Positions 37,961-47,581 are shown, counted from the first letter of the stretch. The stretch: DNA of 64,000 nucleotides from Campylobacter fetus subsp. testudinum 03-427 (GCA_000495505.1 CP006833.1:620001-684000), one strand, 5' to 3'. Notes: generated from the letters alone by a model not told the origin. Numbers and translations: made by a program.

Positions 37961-39566
37961 GTTTGCTAATGACAATATTTGTGTTGAAACTAGCCTCGTA
38001 AAACATCTTGTCGCTCTCTTTTTTGGTTTGCTAATGACAATATTTGTGTTGAAACACTACAGGTACATTTATAACATCAAATAATAATTTTGTTTGCTAA
38101 TGACAATATTTGTGTTGAAACAAAATATTTACAACTCGATTTATTAAATTTGTTGATGTTTGCTAATGACAATATTTGTGTTGAAACAAGCATAGATTGC
38201 GGCTAATTTGTCCGTGGGATAGTGTTTGCTAATGACAATATTTGTGTTGAAACTCTCTTAATGCAGCTAAGATATCATCTATACCTTTTGTTTGCTAATG
38301 ACAATATTTGTGTTGAAACTATAAAGAACTAACAGCTCTCTAGTTTCTGCTGATAGTTTGCTAATGACAATATTTGTGTTGAAACCGTTAAGCCTTCTAT
38401 AAACGAGAATGAAATGGCTAGTTTGCTAATGACAAGATTTGTGTTGAAATAAAGAAGCGTACGTGCATTCCGCACCTACTTTAAGTTTGCTAATGACAAG
38501 ATTTGTGTTGAAACACGGAAATTTCGTTGAAAGTCTTTGAAGTTTTAACGGTTTGCTAATGACAATATTTGTGTTGAAACTCTTTTAATGCAGCTAAGAT
38601 ATCATCTATACCTTTTGTTTGCTAATGACAATATTTGTGTTGAAACGTTTGTATTGCAATGTATGCGTCTTGCAGACACTCCGTTTGCTAATGACAATAT
38701 TTGTGTTGAAACAGGAATTACTGCTTTTATGTTAGGGTCTATTTGGTGTGTTTGCTAATGACAATATTTGTGTTGAAACGATGATAAGATTTTTGAAGAA
38801 AATGTAGCAAATGATGTTTGCTAATGACAATATTTGTGTTGAAACAAATTAGCTATATTTATAAACTCCTATTTTGGTGTTGTTTGCTAATGACAATATT
38901 TGTGTTGAAACAAATTAGCTATATTTATAAACTCCTATTTTGGTGTTGTTTGCTAATGACAATATTTGTGTTGAAACGCGTACTCTCCTAACTCTTCAAA
39001 TAAATTTCTTGTTGTTTGCTAATGACAATATTTGTGTTGAAACAAGTCAATAGCTGTTTTTATCGGTAGCGCTATGGCGTTTGCTAATGACAAGATTTGT
39101 GTTGAAACATTTTACTATACGCTTCTTTAGCATTCTGTTTGGCTGTTTGCTAATGACAAGATTTGTGTTGAAACTCTCGATTATTAGATCGCCCTCTACG
39201 TCTGCAAAAGTTTGCTAATGACAAGATTTGTGTTGAAACAATTTATCTCTGCTGGGAACACCCTTAATATTTTGTTTGCTAATGACAATATTTGTGTTGA
39301 AACGTAAGTTTTATTGCTGGTTTTAACTTAAGATTATTGGTTTGCTAATGACAATATTTGTGTTGAAACTAAACCCAAAAACGCTAAATTTGAGTGTGCA
39401 AAATAGGTTTGCTAATGACAATATTTGTGTTGAAACAAAAAACTATGTTGATGAAGCTTTAAAAAGAATAGGTTTGCTAATGACAATATTTGTGTTGAAA
39501 CGTTCCACCACAATCGGCCTCGTGTTCTCTTATTTTGTTTGCTAATGACAATATTTGTGTTGAAAC
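37961..39566 (+). CRISPR. CRISPR array 1 (25 repeats, 24 spacers)
   Basis: 30-nt repeat, first half GTTTGCTAATGACAA, second half TATTTGTGTTGAAAC; spacers mostly 34-37 nt. The repeat 3' end GTTGAAAC would give the usual 8-nt crRNA handle. Repeats 8, 9, 18, 19 and 20 carry T-to-G (GACAAGATTT), and repeat 8 also ends GAAAT. Spacers 14 and 15 are identical. Spacers 5 and 10 differ by one base. Spacer 2 (38056-38091) is identical to spacer 2 of array 3. The last repeat is intact and is followed by 35 spacer-like bases without another repeat, so the old end may be truncated. Confidence 0.98.
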
Positions 39567-39766
39567 TTGTCGAACGCCTCTTCTACCACTTCTAAGTAAC
39601 CAACTTGAAAATACACTTTATAAAAAAAGCTGAAATTTATTAAACTATTTTTCAAATGGTAAATTAAAATAGTAAAAAATATAATTTTGAAAACTTAGGC
39701 AAGAGGTTATTTATATAAGATATATATAAGTATATATAGTATATAATAAAATAAAAAGGATAAACT
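39567..39766. other. Gap after array 1 with promoter of the toxin-antitoxin pair
   Basis: Begins with a spacer-length non-repeat segment (39567-39601), then AT-rich sequence. Near its end, TATATATAAGTATATATA is a self-complementary stretch that could be the autoregulatory operator. It is followed by TATAAT (39742-39747) and an AAGGA ribosome site before the antitoxin ATG. Confidence 0.5.
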
Positions 39767-40027
39767 ATGAAAAGTTACTGCTTGAAGTTAGATGATGACA
39801 CATTTGCACAATTAAATCAAATCGTAAAAAATAGCAAAACAACTATGGCTGAATTTATCAGAAATGCATTAGAGCAAAAATTAAAAGAAACCAAAGGTTC
39901 GCTATCATACAGGCTAACTACGCTTAGTTACTGCGATAAAAAAGAGAGCGACGAGATACTAGATAGTCTAAAACATCTGAACGACGACGAGTTAAAGATA
40001 GCCAAAAAAGAAACCATAAACTTATGA
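39767..40027 (+). CDS. Ribbon-helix-helix antitoxin (RelB/CopG-like)
   Basis: 86 residues. The N-terminal ribbon-helix-helix is MKSYCLKLDDDTFAQLNQIV followed by TTMAEFIRNALEQKL. The C-terminal half is the probable toxin-wrapping tail. It overlaps the toxin gene by 4 bases, the standard TA arrangement. It would repress its own promoter (palindromic TATATA region upstream) and neutralise the RelE-like toxin. It lies directly after CRISPR array 1. Confidence 0.82.
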   Translation: MKSYCLKLDDDTFAQLNQIVKNSKTTMAEFIRNALEQKLKETKGSLSYRLTTLSYCDKKESDEILDSLKHLNDDELKIAKKETINL

Positions 40028-40293
40028 AGCTAGAAATCAACTATACCAAAGTTTCTATAAAGTTTTTTGACAAACACAAGGATATCAAAGATAAATTTAT
40101 AACAAATATAGGTAAATTTATAAGTGGCGAGAGTGTAGATATCAAAGCCTTAAAAGGTATAGAAGAACCAAAACTCTACCGTATGCGTGTAGGTAAATTT
40201 AGAGTGGTATTTTGGATAAATGATAAAGGCGAACTAGTGATTATAAACGTTATAAATGCAGATAGCAGAGGTGGCATATATAAAGGGGTTTAG
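40024..40293 (+). CDS. RelE/ParE-type toxin
   Basis: 89 residues with the RelE/ParE pattern: LEINYTKVSIKFFDK at the start, then LKGIEEPKLYRMRVGKFRVVFWI, and a final strand LVIINVINADSRGGIY. The arginines of YRMRVGKFRV fit the catalytic-basic pattern of RelE-type mRNA interferases, but ParE (gyrase) activity cannot be excluded. Paired with the upstream antitoxin by a 4-base ATGA overlap. Confidence 0.85.
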   Translation: MKLEINYTKVSIKFFDKHKDIKDKFITNIGKFISGESVDIKALKGIEEPKLYRMRVGKFRVVFWINDKGELVIINVINADSRGGIYKGV

Positions 40294-40593
40294 CACTCTT
40301 AACAACCATTATTATTTAAAATTTTTGGGCAATTAGTATCGCAAAATATCAAATTTTATCTCAATGCTTATTTGATATATGGGTAATAATAATCTGGGTG
40401 CAATACTTTAAGGATAAATGAGGTTTAAAGCTTAATATCTTTATACCTTGTATCAGTTTTGCCAGTGTAAGGCTTTGGGGAGCTAAAATCAAAATGGCAG
40501 TTAAGTCTCATTAAAATAATAACCAAAATAAAAAGAATAAAACTAAACATTTACAAGCCTTTTTTTAAAAAGTATAGCATAAAAGTATTAAAT
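40294..40593. other. 300-bp stretch without a gene
   Basis: Between the TA pair and the tape-measure fragment. No ORF, RNA or repeat was recognised. TTTAAAAAGTATAGCATAAAAG near the end could hold a weak promoter. Confidence 0.5.
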
Positions 40594-40869
40594 ATGGTAA
40601 ATCCTACTCTAACCTTTGGAGTTGATCTATCAGCACTTGGTAGTGCACTCAAAGAGATAGATAAACGCACCGACAAACTAAGCCAAAACCTAAATCAAGG
40701 GCTAAAGGACGCACAAAAAAGTTATAATAACCTACAATACATCAAAAACCCACTAAAAATAGAAGAAACCATAGCTAAACTCAACAAACTAAAAGCAGAT
40801 ATCAAAAAAGCCACAATAGCAAAATTTGATCTCAAAATAGATAATGCCAAAAAAGCTAGACGGGCTTAA
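40594..40869 (+). pseudogene. Phage tail tape-measure protein, N-terminal fragment
   Basis: 91 residues beginning MVNPTLTFGVDLSALGSALK with a following Lys/Asn-rich helix, typical of the start of a tape-measure protein. It stops at TAA 40867. A shifted frame continues the same protein (LDGLKSQIIATVGSVVVL, then TPIKKAMD, the membrane-like segment common in tape measures) and itself stops at about 40950. So it is frameshifted and then truncated at a junction with the toxin-like ORF. Confidence 0.6.
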
Positions 40870-40986
40870 ATCCCAGATTATAGCTACTGTTGGATCAGTT
40901 GTTGTTTTAGCAACACCGATCAAAAAGGCGATGGATTTATAACATATCCAAATAGTGCTAAGCAAACATATCCTTATAATACTTTT

Positions 40987-43500
40987 TTGGATATTGAAAA
41001 AGAGTTATCAAATGAGTTAAATTTACCACAAATGCAGATTAGAGCTAGTTTGCAGTATCTTTGGGATAATCACGCAAATGATGGAATGTTTAAAAACAAA
41101 AGAGATATTTACAATACTATCAAAATGCTTATAGGTTATCAAGATTATGCTGGAAATAGTTTCAAAAACCCAAATATGGCGTATATCGCTACTAAAACAA
41201 ATGATAAAAGAATGTCTGATATGGTAATTAGTAGGGATAGTGCTGGAGTAACACATTTAAACAAAGATAAAAAAATGAGTGAAACTGATAAAAATATTTT
41301 TGATAGTAAGTCGGTGGTTGAGACACCCAAATCTCAACGTAAGCAACAAGTGCTCGGGGTGCAAATGAATACCAGCAAAGAGCATTATTCACCGACTAAT
41401 AACAGAATTATACCCCAAAACTCTAAACAAGTAAAGCCTACTTCTGAAGCTGGTGATGATATGATAGCTATAACAAAGTTAAAAAATGAAATAGATGAGC
41501 TAAAAGCCACCAAACAAGGCGGTAAATATCTAAGCTCACAAGTCAAAGCTGAAGTAATAGATAAAAGCAATGAGTTAGGTAAGCTAATAGACGAAAGAAT
41601 AAGTCAAGGCAAAAGTATAAATCAAACTCTAGTTAGTGAGTATAAAGCACAAATCCAACGTGCAAGATATCAAGCTAGTAAAGAAGCTAAGCCAACTAGC
41701 GCACCAGTTAAAACAGAAGTAAAAACAGAACCCACTACCAATAAATATCTATCAGGTATAAAAGAGCTTGAAAAAGTAGATTATGATAGTCTTAATGCTC
41801 ATCAAAAAGATATTTACGATGTTTTTGCAGGAAAAAAATCATCTACTATCTTAAAAGTTAGCGATATTGACGACTTAGCAACACTAGAGCAAGGAAGCCG
41901 TAATGCTGGTGCTAGAAAGATAATGATAAAACACGCAGGAGTAGAAAAAACTGGGGGATTAAACGGCGATGAGCTTGTAGATATAGAGCAAACTCTGTTA
42001 AAAGGTAAGATAGATAACAACAGCTTTGAGACTGGAGATGATTTTATAAGATATTCATATGCTTATAATAAAAACGGCACGACTTTGCAAGTTGTTATAA
42101 ATGAATTTAACAATGGTAAAAAGATTTTTGATTATTATAGTGATAGAAATTTTATAGATTATAATAAAAAGCCCCAAGTATCAGGCAACACCCTGACAAA
42201 AAATGGGGCTACAAATGGAATTATACCACAAAACATAGATAATATCAACCCAGCAAGTGAGGCTCAAAATTTCTTTAAAACCTTGAGCGAATATAATAAT
42301 TTAAGAGACAATATCGCGAAAAATAATAAAAAAATAGATAACGAGCATTTTACTTTATCAAAGTCTATTCACAATGAAATAAATGGTAATTTAAGTAAAA
42401 TATTTAATCTCGTAAAAGAGCGTGATATTGCAGCTAAATCAAGGTTAAAAAAACTAGAAACAATGTTTAAATTTAAAGGCGTTACAGGCAATGAAGCACT
42501 TAAAGATTATCTTGATGATCTAACACTTATACATTTTAACAGTTTTAGCAAAGAAGAGCTAGATTTTATCAAACTAACTAAAGATAAAATCATAAAATCA
42601 CAAGGAGATATCTTAGCAGGTGCTAACAAAGCACGTTCTTTCAGATATGGAAATTTAGATACGGCTGATGATTTAAAAAATAAAGTTTTTAAACTATTTA
42701 GTGATTTAAATATCAAAGCTAATAACTTTTTTGAATTAGAACCGTTGCTTTTATCTCATAGTGCAAAAGAAAACGAGCTTAGACATATAGTAAGTCTTGA
42801 TACAGTATCTAATGCGAGATTGGCTATGGAAAAAGAAGCCAACATAACTCCTATCAAAGAGTTTGGTACTAACTACGCAGAGTTTTACCACGACGGATCT
42901 AACGCTATTAAAAAGCTACTTATAGAAAAGCAAGGACAAGTAGCAGGAGCGTTTGAGAAAGAGGGATTAGGCGATATAGACTTAGTTTGGGGAATTGAAG
43001 GGACTAGCCATAGTGATGGGTATGGACTTTCTAAAATAGCAAAATACCACCCTGAGGCTGTAGATAACCTTGATAATATAATATCTAAAGGTGAATTTTA
43101 CAAAGATGAAAAAGGTAGATTAAATATAAAATATAATGATGATATAGTAGGGCTTAGGGAAAACTGGTTAGGGAATGAAACCGTCCCTTGGATAATAAGC
43201 TCATATACTAAAAAAGCTGAGACCAGCAAGGGGTTCAACTCTGCTAGTAGCATTACGCCAAGTAAAGAGAATTATTCTTTTACAACTCAACATAATAATA
43301 TTATACCACAAAACACTAAATTTGACAATACTCCAACCTTTTTAAACAAATATCCTAAACTTATAGATGATCTAAAATGGGATAAAACGTTAAAGTTTAG
43401 CTCCGCTCCAAAAAGCAAAGAAGAACTAAAGGCTAGACAAGCGTTTTTAAATGAGTTTAAAATATTAAGCTCTAAAGAAAAAATAGATATAAAAATATGA
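40987..43500 (+). CDS. Large polymorphic-toxin-like phage protein with two putative nuclease domains
   Basis: 837 residues from a TTG; the frame is open from 40870, so the real 5' part is probably lost at a recombination joint. No membrane segments. Putative domain A, about residues 255-395 (GARKIMIKHAG, ELVDIEQTLLKGKI), and domain B, about 630-745 (GQVAGAFEKEGLGDIDLVWG, GYGLSKIAKYHPEAVDNLD). Domain B resembles the barnase/colicin E5-type endoribonuclease domain (DUF3519-like) of phage and Helicobacter/Campylobacter proteins. The linker IIPQN occurs three times (residues ~141, 412, 772). Lys/Gln-rich segments separate the modules. No adjacent immunity gene is obvious. Domain calls are from pattern memory. 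Confidence 0.6.
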   Translation: MDIEKELSNELNLPQMQIRASLQYLWDNHANDGMFKNKRDIYNTIKMLIGYQDYAGNSFKNPNMAYIATKTNDKRMSDMVISRDSAGVTHLNKDKKMSETDKNIFDSKSVVETPKSQRKQQVLGVQMNTSKEHYSPTNNRIIPQNSKQVKPTSEAGDDMIAITKLKNEIDELKATKQGGKYLSSQVKAEVIDKSNELGKLIDERISQGKSINQTLVSEYKAQIQRARYQASKEAKPTSAPVKTEVKTEPTTNKYLSGIKELEKVDYDSLNAHQKDIYDVFAGKKSSTILKVSDIDDLATLEQGSRNAGARKIMIKHAGVEKTGGLNGDELVDIEQTLLKGKIDNNSFETGDDFIRYSYAYNKNGTTLQVVINEFNNGKKIFDYYSDRNFIDYNKKPQVSGNTLTKNGATNGIIPQNIDNINPASEAQNFFKTLSEYNNLRDNIAKNNKKIDNEHFTLSKSIHNEINGNLSKIFNLVKERDIAAKSRLKKLETMFKFKGVTGNEALKDYLDDLTLIHFNSFSKEELDFIKLTKDKIIKSQGDILAGANKARSFRYGNLDTADDLKNKVFKLFSDLNIKANNFFELEPLLLSHSAKENELRHIVSLDTVSNARLAMEKEANITPIKEFGTNYAEFYHDGSNAIKKLLIEKQGQVAGAFEKEGLGDIDLVWGIEGTSHSDGYGLSKIAKYHPEAVDNLDNIISKGEFYKDEKGRLNIKYNDDIVGLRENWLGNETVPWIISSYTKKAETSKGFNSASSITPSKENYSFTTQHNNIIPQNTKFDNTPTFLNKYPKLIDDLKWDKTLKFSSAPKSKEELKARQAFLNEFKILSSKEKIDIKI

Positions 43501-43599
43501 AAAAATATTCCAAATATGATACTATTTTTTACTAACTTAAATTTTTTTGATATTCTGTAAGTACGGCTTTTTGGGATTATAAAGATATGTTTGTATCCG

Positions 43600-43644
43600 A
43601 CTTTAGGCGGTCTGGATTTTGTTAAAAATGAAATGTTTTTATAA
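43600..43644 (+). pseudogene. 3' end of cas2 (14 codons) in front of array 2
   Basis: ACT TTA GGC GGT ... TTA TAA encodes TLGGLDFVKNEMFL, identical to the last 14 residues of the complete Cas2 at 55532-55831. It is joined on its left to TCCGA, as in the 3' part of tRNA-Leu, not to cas2 sequence. 43501-43598 holds no gene. Confidence 0.85.
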
Positions 43645-44067
43645 CTATCCCTCATTTCCTCACATTTTTCCTTTCATTTTCTCTTATATTTTTCTCATAT
43701 TCTCATTTAAATTTAAATAATTTAAATTTAAAATTTAAAATTCATATTAATAAAACTATTTACACACCAACAATCACAAATTTATATTTTATATTACATT
43801 AAGCTTTTTCCAACCTAATTTTAGTTAAACTTTTAAAAAACATATATAAATAGTTTAAATTTAATGTTTTTTATGATATTTAACTTATTATTGTTATTTT
43901 TTAAATTTAGATTGGAAAATAAATTTATTTTTATTATTTATAGCTTTATTATATATAAAACAAATAATCCATTTTCAATAGTTTTAAATAGTTTTTTAAA
44001 TTTATTTCTTATTTCAATTTCTAATTAAATTTCTTTTTAAATTTAATTAGATGATGAGTTTATTATG
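43645..44067 (+). promoter_or_regulatory. CRISPR leader of array 2
   Basis: Nearly identical to leader 1 and leader 3, with a shorter AT-rich segment around 43705-43745. It ends GATGATGAGTTTATTATG directly at the first repeat. Confidence 0.8.
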
Positions 44068-45873
44068 GTTTGCTAATGACAATATTTGTGTTGAAACAAG
44101 TAACTACGCTCTTGATAGCTTTAAGGCTCTAGGGTTTGCTAATGACAATATTTGTGTTGAAACTTCGGCTAGGTCTACCGTTGGCATTACTTTAAAATTT
44201 GTTTGCTAATGACAATATTTGTGTTGAAACGAAAGATACTTACCATTAGGAGAATAGTCATTGCTGTTTGCTAATGACAATATTTGTGTTGAAACGAAAG
44301 ATACTTACCATTAGGAGAATAGTCATTGCTGTTTGCTAATGACAATATTTGTGTTGAAACATGTCAGAGCATTTATAAAAGCCTAAATTAGGCTTGTTTG
44401 CTAATGACAATATTTGTGTTGAAACTCCAAAAAAATGCTAAAGCTTTCACTACTTGGAAAAGTTTGCTAATGACAATATTTGTGTTGAAACTTTCAATCC
44501 ACTTTAAAACTCTATTTTTAAAAAACTGTTTGCTAATGACAATATTTGTGTTGAAACTTTGCAGACTGCTGTCGTCCAGCTCTGAAATTTTTCGTTTGCT
44601 AATGACAATATTTGTGTTGAAACTTGTTAAGTCCCAAAAATCCGGACTTTTAGTAATACGTTTGCTAATGACAATATTTGTGTTGAAACTCAAAATTCGC
44701 CGTATCTTTGGAGTTTGGCGGTTCTGTTTGCTAATGACAATATTTGTGTTGAAACAAATTTAGCAGGTTTTATAGGACATTGCGTTGTGGAAGTTTGCTA
44801 ATGACAATATTTGTGTTGAAACTTGATGAAAATGGCGAGAGACTTTTAACAAAGGCGGGTTTGCTAATGACAATATTTGTGTTGAAACTTGATGAAAATG
44901 GAGAGAGACTTTTAACAAAGGCGGGTTTGCTAATGACAATATTTGTGTTGAAACTCTTGGCTTCCATTCCAAAAGACCACATTAGCCATGTTTGCTAATG
45001 ACAATATTTGTGTTGAAACAGGCTTAATACAACTTTTAGCAATATTATTATAAAGTTTGCTAATGACAATATTTGTGTTGAAACTTTTTAAATCAATATT
45101 CTTATTTTTAATTTCGCTTGTTTGCTAATGACAATATTTGTGTTGAAACGCGGCATCTTTAATGGCTTTTTTATATGTGTCTAAAGTTTGCTAATGACAA
45201 TATTTGTGTTGAAACGCAAATTCTCTAGAAATAGAAAATCTTTTTCTACTCGTTTGCTAATGACAATATTTGTGTTGAAACCTTTGAGCATTAGTAATAC
45301 TCTTAGAAGTAGTAAGAGTTTGCTAATGACAAGATTTGTGTTGAAACGCTGTTTTCATCTTGTCTCCTTTTTTTCTTAAAATGTTTGCTAATGACAAGAT
45401 TTGTGTTGAAACATGATACAAAGCGTGGTTGGTAGATATTATATTTCGTTTGCTAATGACAAGATTTGTGTTGAAACTCATAGAATGTGTTTTTATTGTA
45501 CTTTCTAGCAGGTGTTTGCTAATGACAAGATTTGTGTTGAAACTAGCAAACGCACTTTTAAAGGCTGGAGACGCTATAGTTTGCTAATGACAATATTTGT
45601 GTTGAAACTAGTTAGATTTGCGTTCTATTTTATAGATAGTAACGGTTTGCTAATGACAATATTTGTGTTTAAACTTTTATATCTAAAATCATCGCTTAAA
45701 TGACGTTTATCGTTTGCTAATGACAAGATTTGTGTTGAAACAGAGAAGTTTCGAAATCGACTTCTGTTTTAGCGTCGGTTTGCTAATGACAATATTTGTG
45801 TTGAAACCCTTGATTTTTGTATAGAGTTGGTTTTATGTCAATCGTTTGCTAATCACAAAGCTCGTATTAAAAT
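44068..45873 (+). CRISPR. CRISPR array 2 (28 repeats, last degenerate)
   Basis: Same 30-nt repeat as array 1; 27 spacers of about 35-37 nt. Repeats 20-23 and 26 carry GACAAGATTT; repeat 25 ends GTGTTTAAAC; terminal repeat 28 (45844) is heavily degenerate (AATCACAAAGCTCGTATTAAAAT). Spacers 3 and 4 are identical. Spacers 12 and 13 differ by one base that would be synonymous (GGC/GGA) if the frame L-D-E-N-G-E-R is coding. Spacer 5 contains AAGCCTAA-A-TTAGGCTT, a terminator-like hairpin. Confidence 0.98.
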
Positions 45874-46419
45874 CACATAGAGCTCCAAAGTAGCAACATT
45901 CAAAATGCTAAAAACATAAATGAGAAAAAGGCAGCTTCTGCGTGGAGAAGTGAGCCTTTTTATGGTAAAATACTTCCAGCAAACTTTGGGCTTCCGCCGT
46001 ATCATTTTCGTTGTAGAACTGAGCTAGTACCAGTATGGATAGATGAAGAAGAGATCGACGGTGTAAAGATGAAAAATACAAGCCCATTAAACAAAGATGA
46101 AGCAGTTAAGCACATAGACAAAACTGGCGTTGAGAGAGTTTGGAAAAAGAGCAATACACATATTTATGAAAAGCACGACACAGAGCCAAAGGATGTTGTA
46201 AAGGCTTTAAACTCTATAAATACAATGGCTAAAAATAAGGATAATAAATATATAAACGCCTTTAGTGACAATGGGTATTTTATAGTTTTTAATGGTAATG
46301 AGATAGTGACTTGTTATAAGCCTAGCCAAAATAAAAAAGAGGCATTTGGTTACTTTAAAAATGCTTCAATATATGATAAAAAAGAGGTGATAAAATGGAA
46401 AATCGCAAATTTACTATAG
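45871..46419 (+). pseudogene. MuF-type head protein C-terminus with toxin domain (5' truncated)
   Basis: The frame is open from 45871 without a start codon until ATG 46069. The first part (AASAWRSEPFYGK, then LPPYHFRCRTELVPVWIDEEE) is the conserved C-terminal region of Mu gpF/SPP1 gp7-like minor head proteins. A ~115-residue domain follows (VERVWKKSNTHIYEKH ... NGYFIVFNGNEIVTCYKPSQ ... AFGYFKN), the place where MuF proteins carry variable toxin domains. The immunity-like gene overlaps its end. Starting at 46069 would give the toxin domain alone (116 aa). Toxin type is not recognised; a small RNase fold is a guess. Confidence 0.6.
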
Positions 46420-46709
46420 AATTTTATGAAATAGAGTGGTTTATAGATCTTCAATCTCACATAGATAATGGCGATAGCCAATTAGATATAATTCAACCTA
46501 TTACAAAGACAAGAGATAAAAGAATAGCTCGTATATTTGATATCTTTGCCCCGGAAACTGAATACATAGATAAAGCAAAAGAGTATAAAGAATTCTATGA
46601 GATCTGCGATTTTGAAGTACCGCAAACTAATCATAAATTCACAGGTACTTTTATAGACGCTTTAGAGTATATAAAAGATACCTTTAATCAAGTTTCAAAG
46701 ACTGTTTAA
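46395..46709 (+). CDS. Putative immunity protein 1
   Basis: 104 residues, starting MENRKFTIEFYEIEWFIDLQS, acidic. It follows a good ribosome site (GAGGTGATAAA) and overlaps the toxin-domain ORF by 25 bases, as immunity genes often do. Its last ~35 residues (from ICDFEVPQTNHKF to FNQVSKTV) are identical to those of the second copy at 57788-58099, while the first ~70 differ. A conserved tail with a variable front is the pattern of swapped toxin/immunity cassettes. No named family recognised. Confidence 0.6.
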   Translation: MENRKFTIEFYEIEWFIDLQSHIDNGDSQLDIIQPITKTRDKRIARIFDIFAPETEYIDKAKEYKEFYEICDFEVPQTNHKFTGTFIDALEYIKDTFNQVSKTV

Positions 46710-46719
46710 CATCATTTAA

Positions 46720-47111
46720 AAACTTGCTAAAAAGCGTTTTGGTTTTTGCATTGCAGGAGAGAGTGCTAATAAGCTAAAAATCGACTTAGATAGTCTTGGA
46801 ATAAGCTATAGCGCGGTTATGAGCGCGATCGATGAAGAGGTCGCGAGGAGCAAGGAAAAAAAGTAGAGCGAATTCTTGCTTGCGTGGAAGCTAAGATGAG
46901 CCCAGCTGAGTTTGGCTTAAGTGAGTATGAAAGTATGCTTCTTGGTGGGCTAAATTTAAGCGCTGGATTTGAAGTGGGATTTGGGGCTAGCTATTGCAAA
47001 TGCGATAGCCTGGTCTTAAAAGAGTACTGCAAGAATTGCGGAATTGATTTTTTATGGGCTTATAGCGTCTTTAAAAGATACGCTAATGTTTTAAATAGGG
47101 TTGAAGACTAA
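46720..47111 (+). CDS. Phage tail-assembly chaperone remnant with -1 frameshift site
   Basis: Two overlapping frames. Frame 1 is open from 46720 (KLAKKRFGFCIAGESANKLK ... VARSKEKK) to TAG 46864-46866 and has no visible start codon, so its front was probably lost. A AAA AAG (46857-46863) lies in frame immediately before that TAG. A -1 shift there enters the second frame (VERILACVEAKM, then SPAEFGLSEYESMLLGG ... VLNRVED), open to 47111. This is the layout of phage tail-assembly chaperones (lambda G/GT, and the Mu equivalents), and a tape-measure start follows. Without shifting, the second frame could start at GTG 46884 (75 aa). Confidence 0.6.
46857..46863 (+). other. Slippery heptamer A AAA AAG
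   Basis: Read GAA AAA AAG TAG in the upstream frame, so the heptamer is in the correct phase for -1 tandem slippage. The stop codon follows directly and the downstream frame is open. Confidence 0.6.
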
Positions 47112-47281
47112 GAGTCTTTTTTGTACTTATGGGGATTGAGTTTATAATCAAGCCAGATATAAAAAGGGAATAAAACGATGAAAGATATAAGTTGTACGTA
47201 CATTTCTTCTATATTCGCCATTACGAAAATAGCTAGAGTTATCAAAAAAATAATCCAAAGAAATTTTTTAATATCTTCCAT
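47108..47281 (-). CDS. Small membrane protein (copy 1)
   Basis: 57 residues, MEDIKKFLWIIFLITLAIF then a second hydrophobic segment LISFIVLFPFYIWL and a basic tail. I chose the ATG at 47281 because AAGGATATTAAA precedes it; an upstream in-frame ATG would add 17 residues. The stop overlaps that of the convergent chaperone frame by 4 bases. Two-helix phage or accessory membrane protein of unknown role; a diverged copy is at 58498-58671. Confidence 0.55.
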   Translation of the reverse strand: MEDIKKFLWIIFLITLAIFVMANIEEMYVQLISFIVLFPFYIWLDYKLNPHKYKKDS

Positions 47282-47325
47282 TTTAATATCCTTTTTTATC
47301 ATTATACCACATTTTAGGCTAAAAA

Positions 47326-47352
47326 ATGGCAAATGATGATTTAAAGATATAA
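47326..47352 (+). pseudogene. First codons of a tape-measure gene, truncated
   Basis: MANDDLKI then TAA. The longer copy at 58716 shows this to be the start of a tape-measure-like protein. Here the match stops at 47345, the boundary of the direct repeat. Confidence 0.45.
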
Positions 47353-47581
47353 TTATATATAATTTAAAAAATAGCTATTTATCGCCCGTAAAAAAGATAA
47401 TGATTTAACATAAATGTTACCGAAAGTAGCAGTAATAGCCAAATACCGTTTTTAATATAAAATTTTTACTGATACTTTTGTTATTTTATTATGTAATTAG
47501 ATATATTTAGATAATATATTCAAAATTTAATTTATTTAATAGTTGTTTAAAAATAAACTCAATGTTTATAAAGGAATGGAT
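47353..47581 (+). promoter_or_regulatory. Region upstream of the cas operon
   Basis: About 229 bp of AT-rich DNA with no gene. It must contain the cas promoter. TAGATATATTTAGATAATAT near 47498-47517 resembles a Campylobacter -10 region. An AAAGGA site (47570-47575) lies 6 bases before the chosen cas6 GTG. Confidence 0.5.

Larger units (their letters stand above)
46597..47345 (+). repeat. Long direct repeat, left copy
   Basis: About 749 bp matching 57987-58735 at a constant offset of 11390 bp with no net indel. It covers the end of the immunity gene, the chaperone remnant, the small membrane gene and the first codons of a tape-measure gene. The most divergent part is about 47150-47260. Confidence 0.9.

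Noticed and set aside
38846-38947. Identical adjacent spacers (array 1 spacers 14/15; array 2 spacers 3/4) as repeated acquisition
   Set aside because: Adjacent exact repeats are most simply explained by slippage or unequal recombination of one repeat-spacer unit.
39342-45703. Open frames of 60-120 codons inside the CRISPR arrays with repeated LLMTIFVLK or SFNTNIVISK peptides
   Set aside because: They are translations of the 30-nt repeat, with spacers of a length that happens to keep frame; not genes.
47527-47534. Match of the mini-array spacer start (TAAATTAA, reverse strand) in the cas promoter region
   Set aside because: Only 8 bases and pure A/T, expected by chance at this base composition. 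Kept only as a place to test, not as a claimed target.
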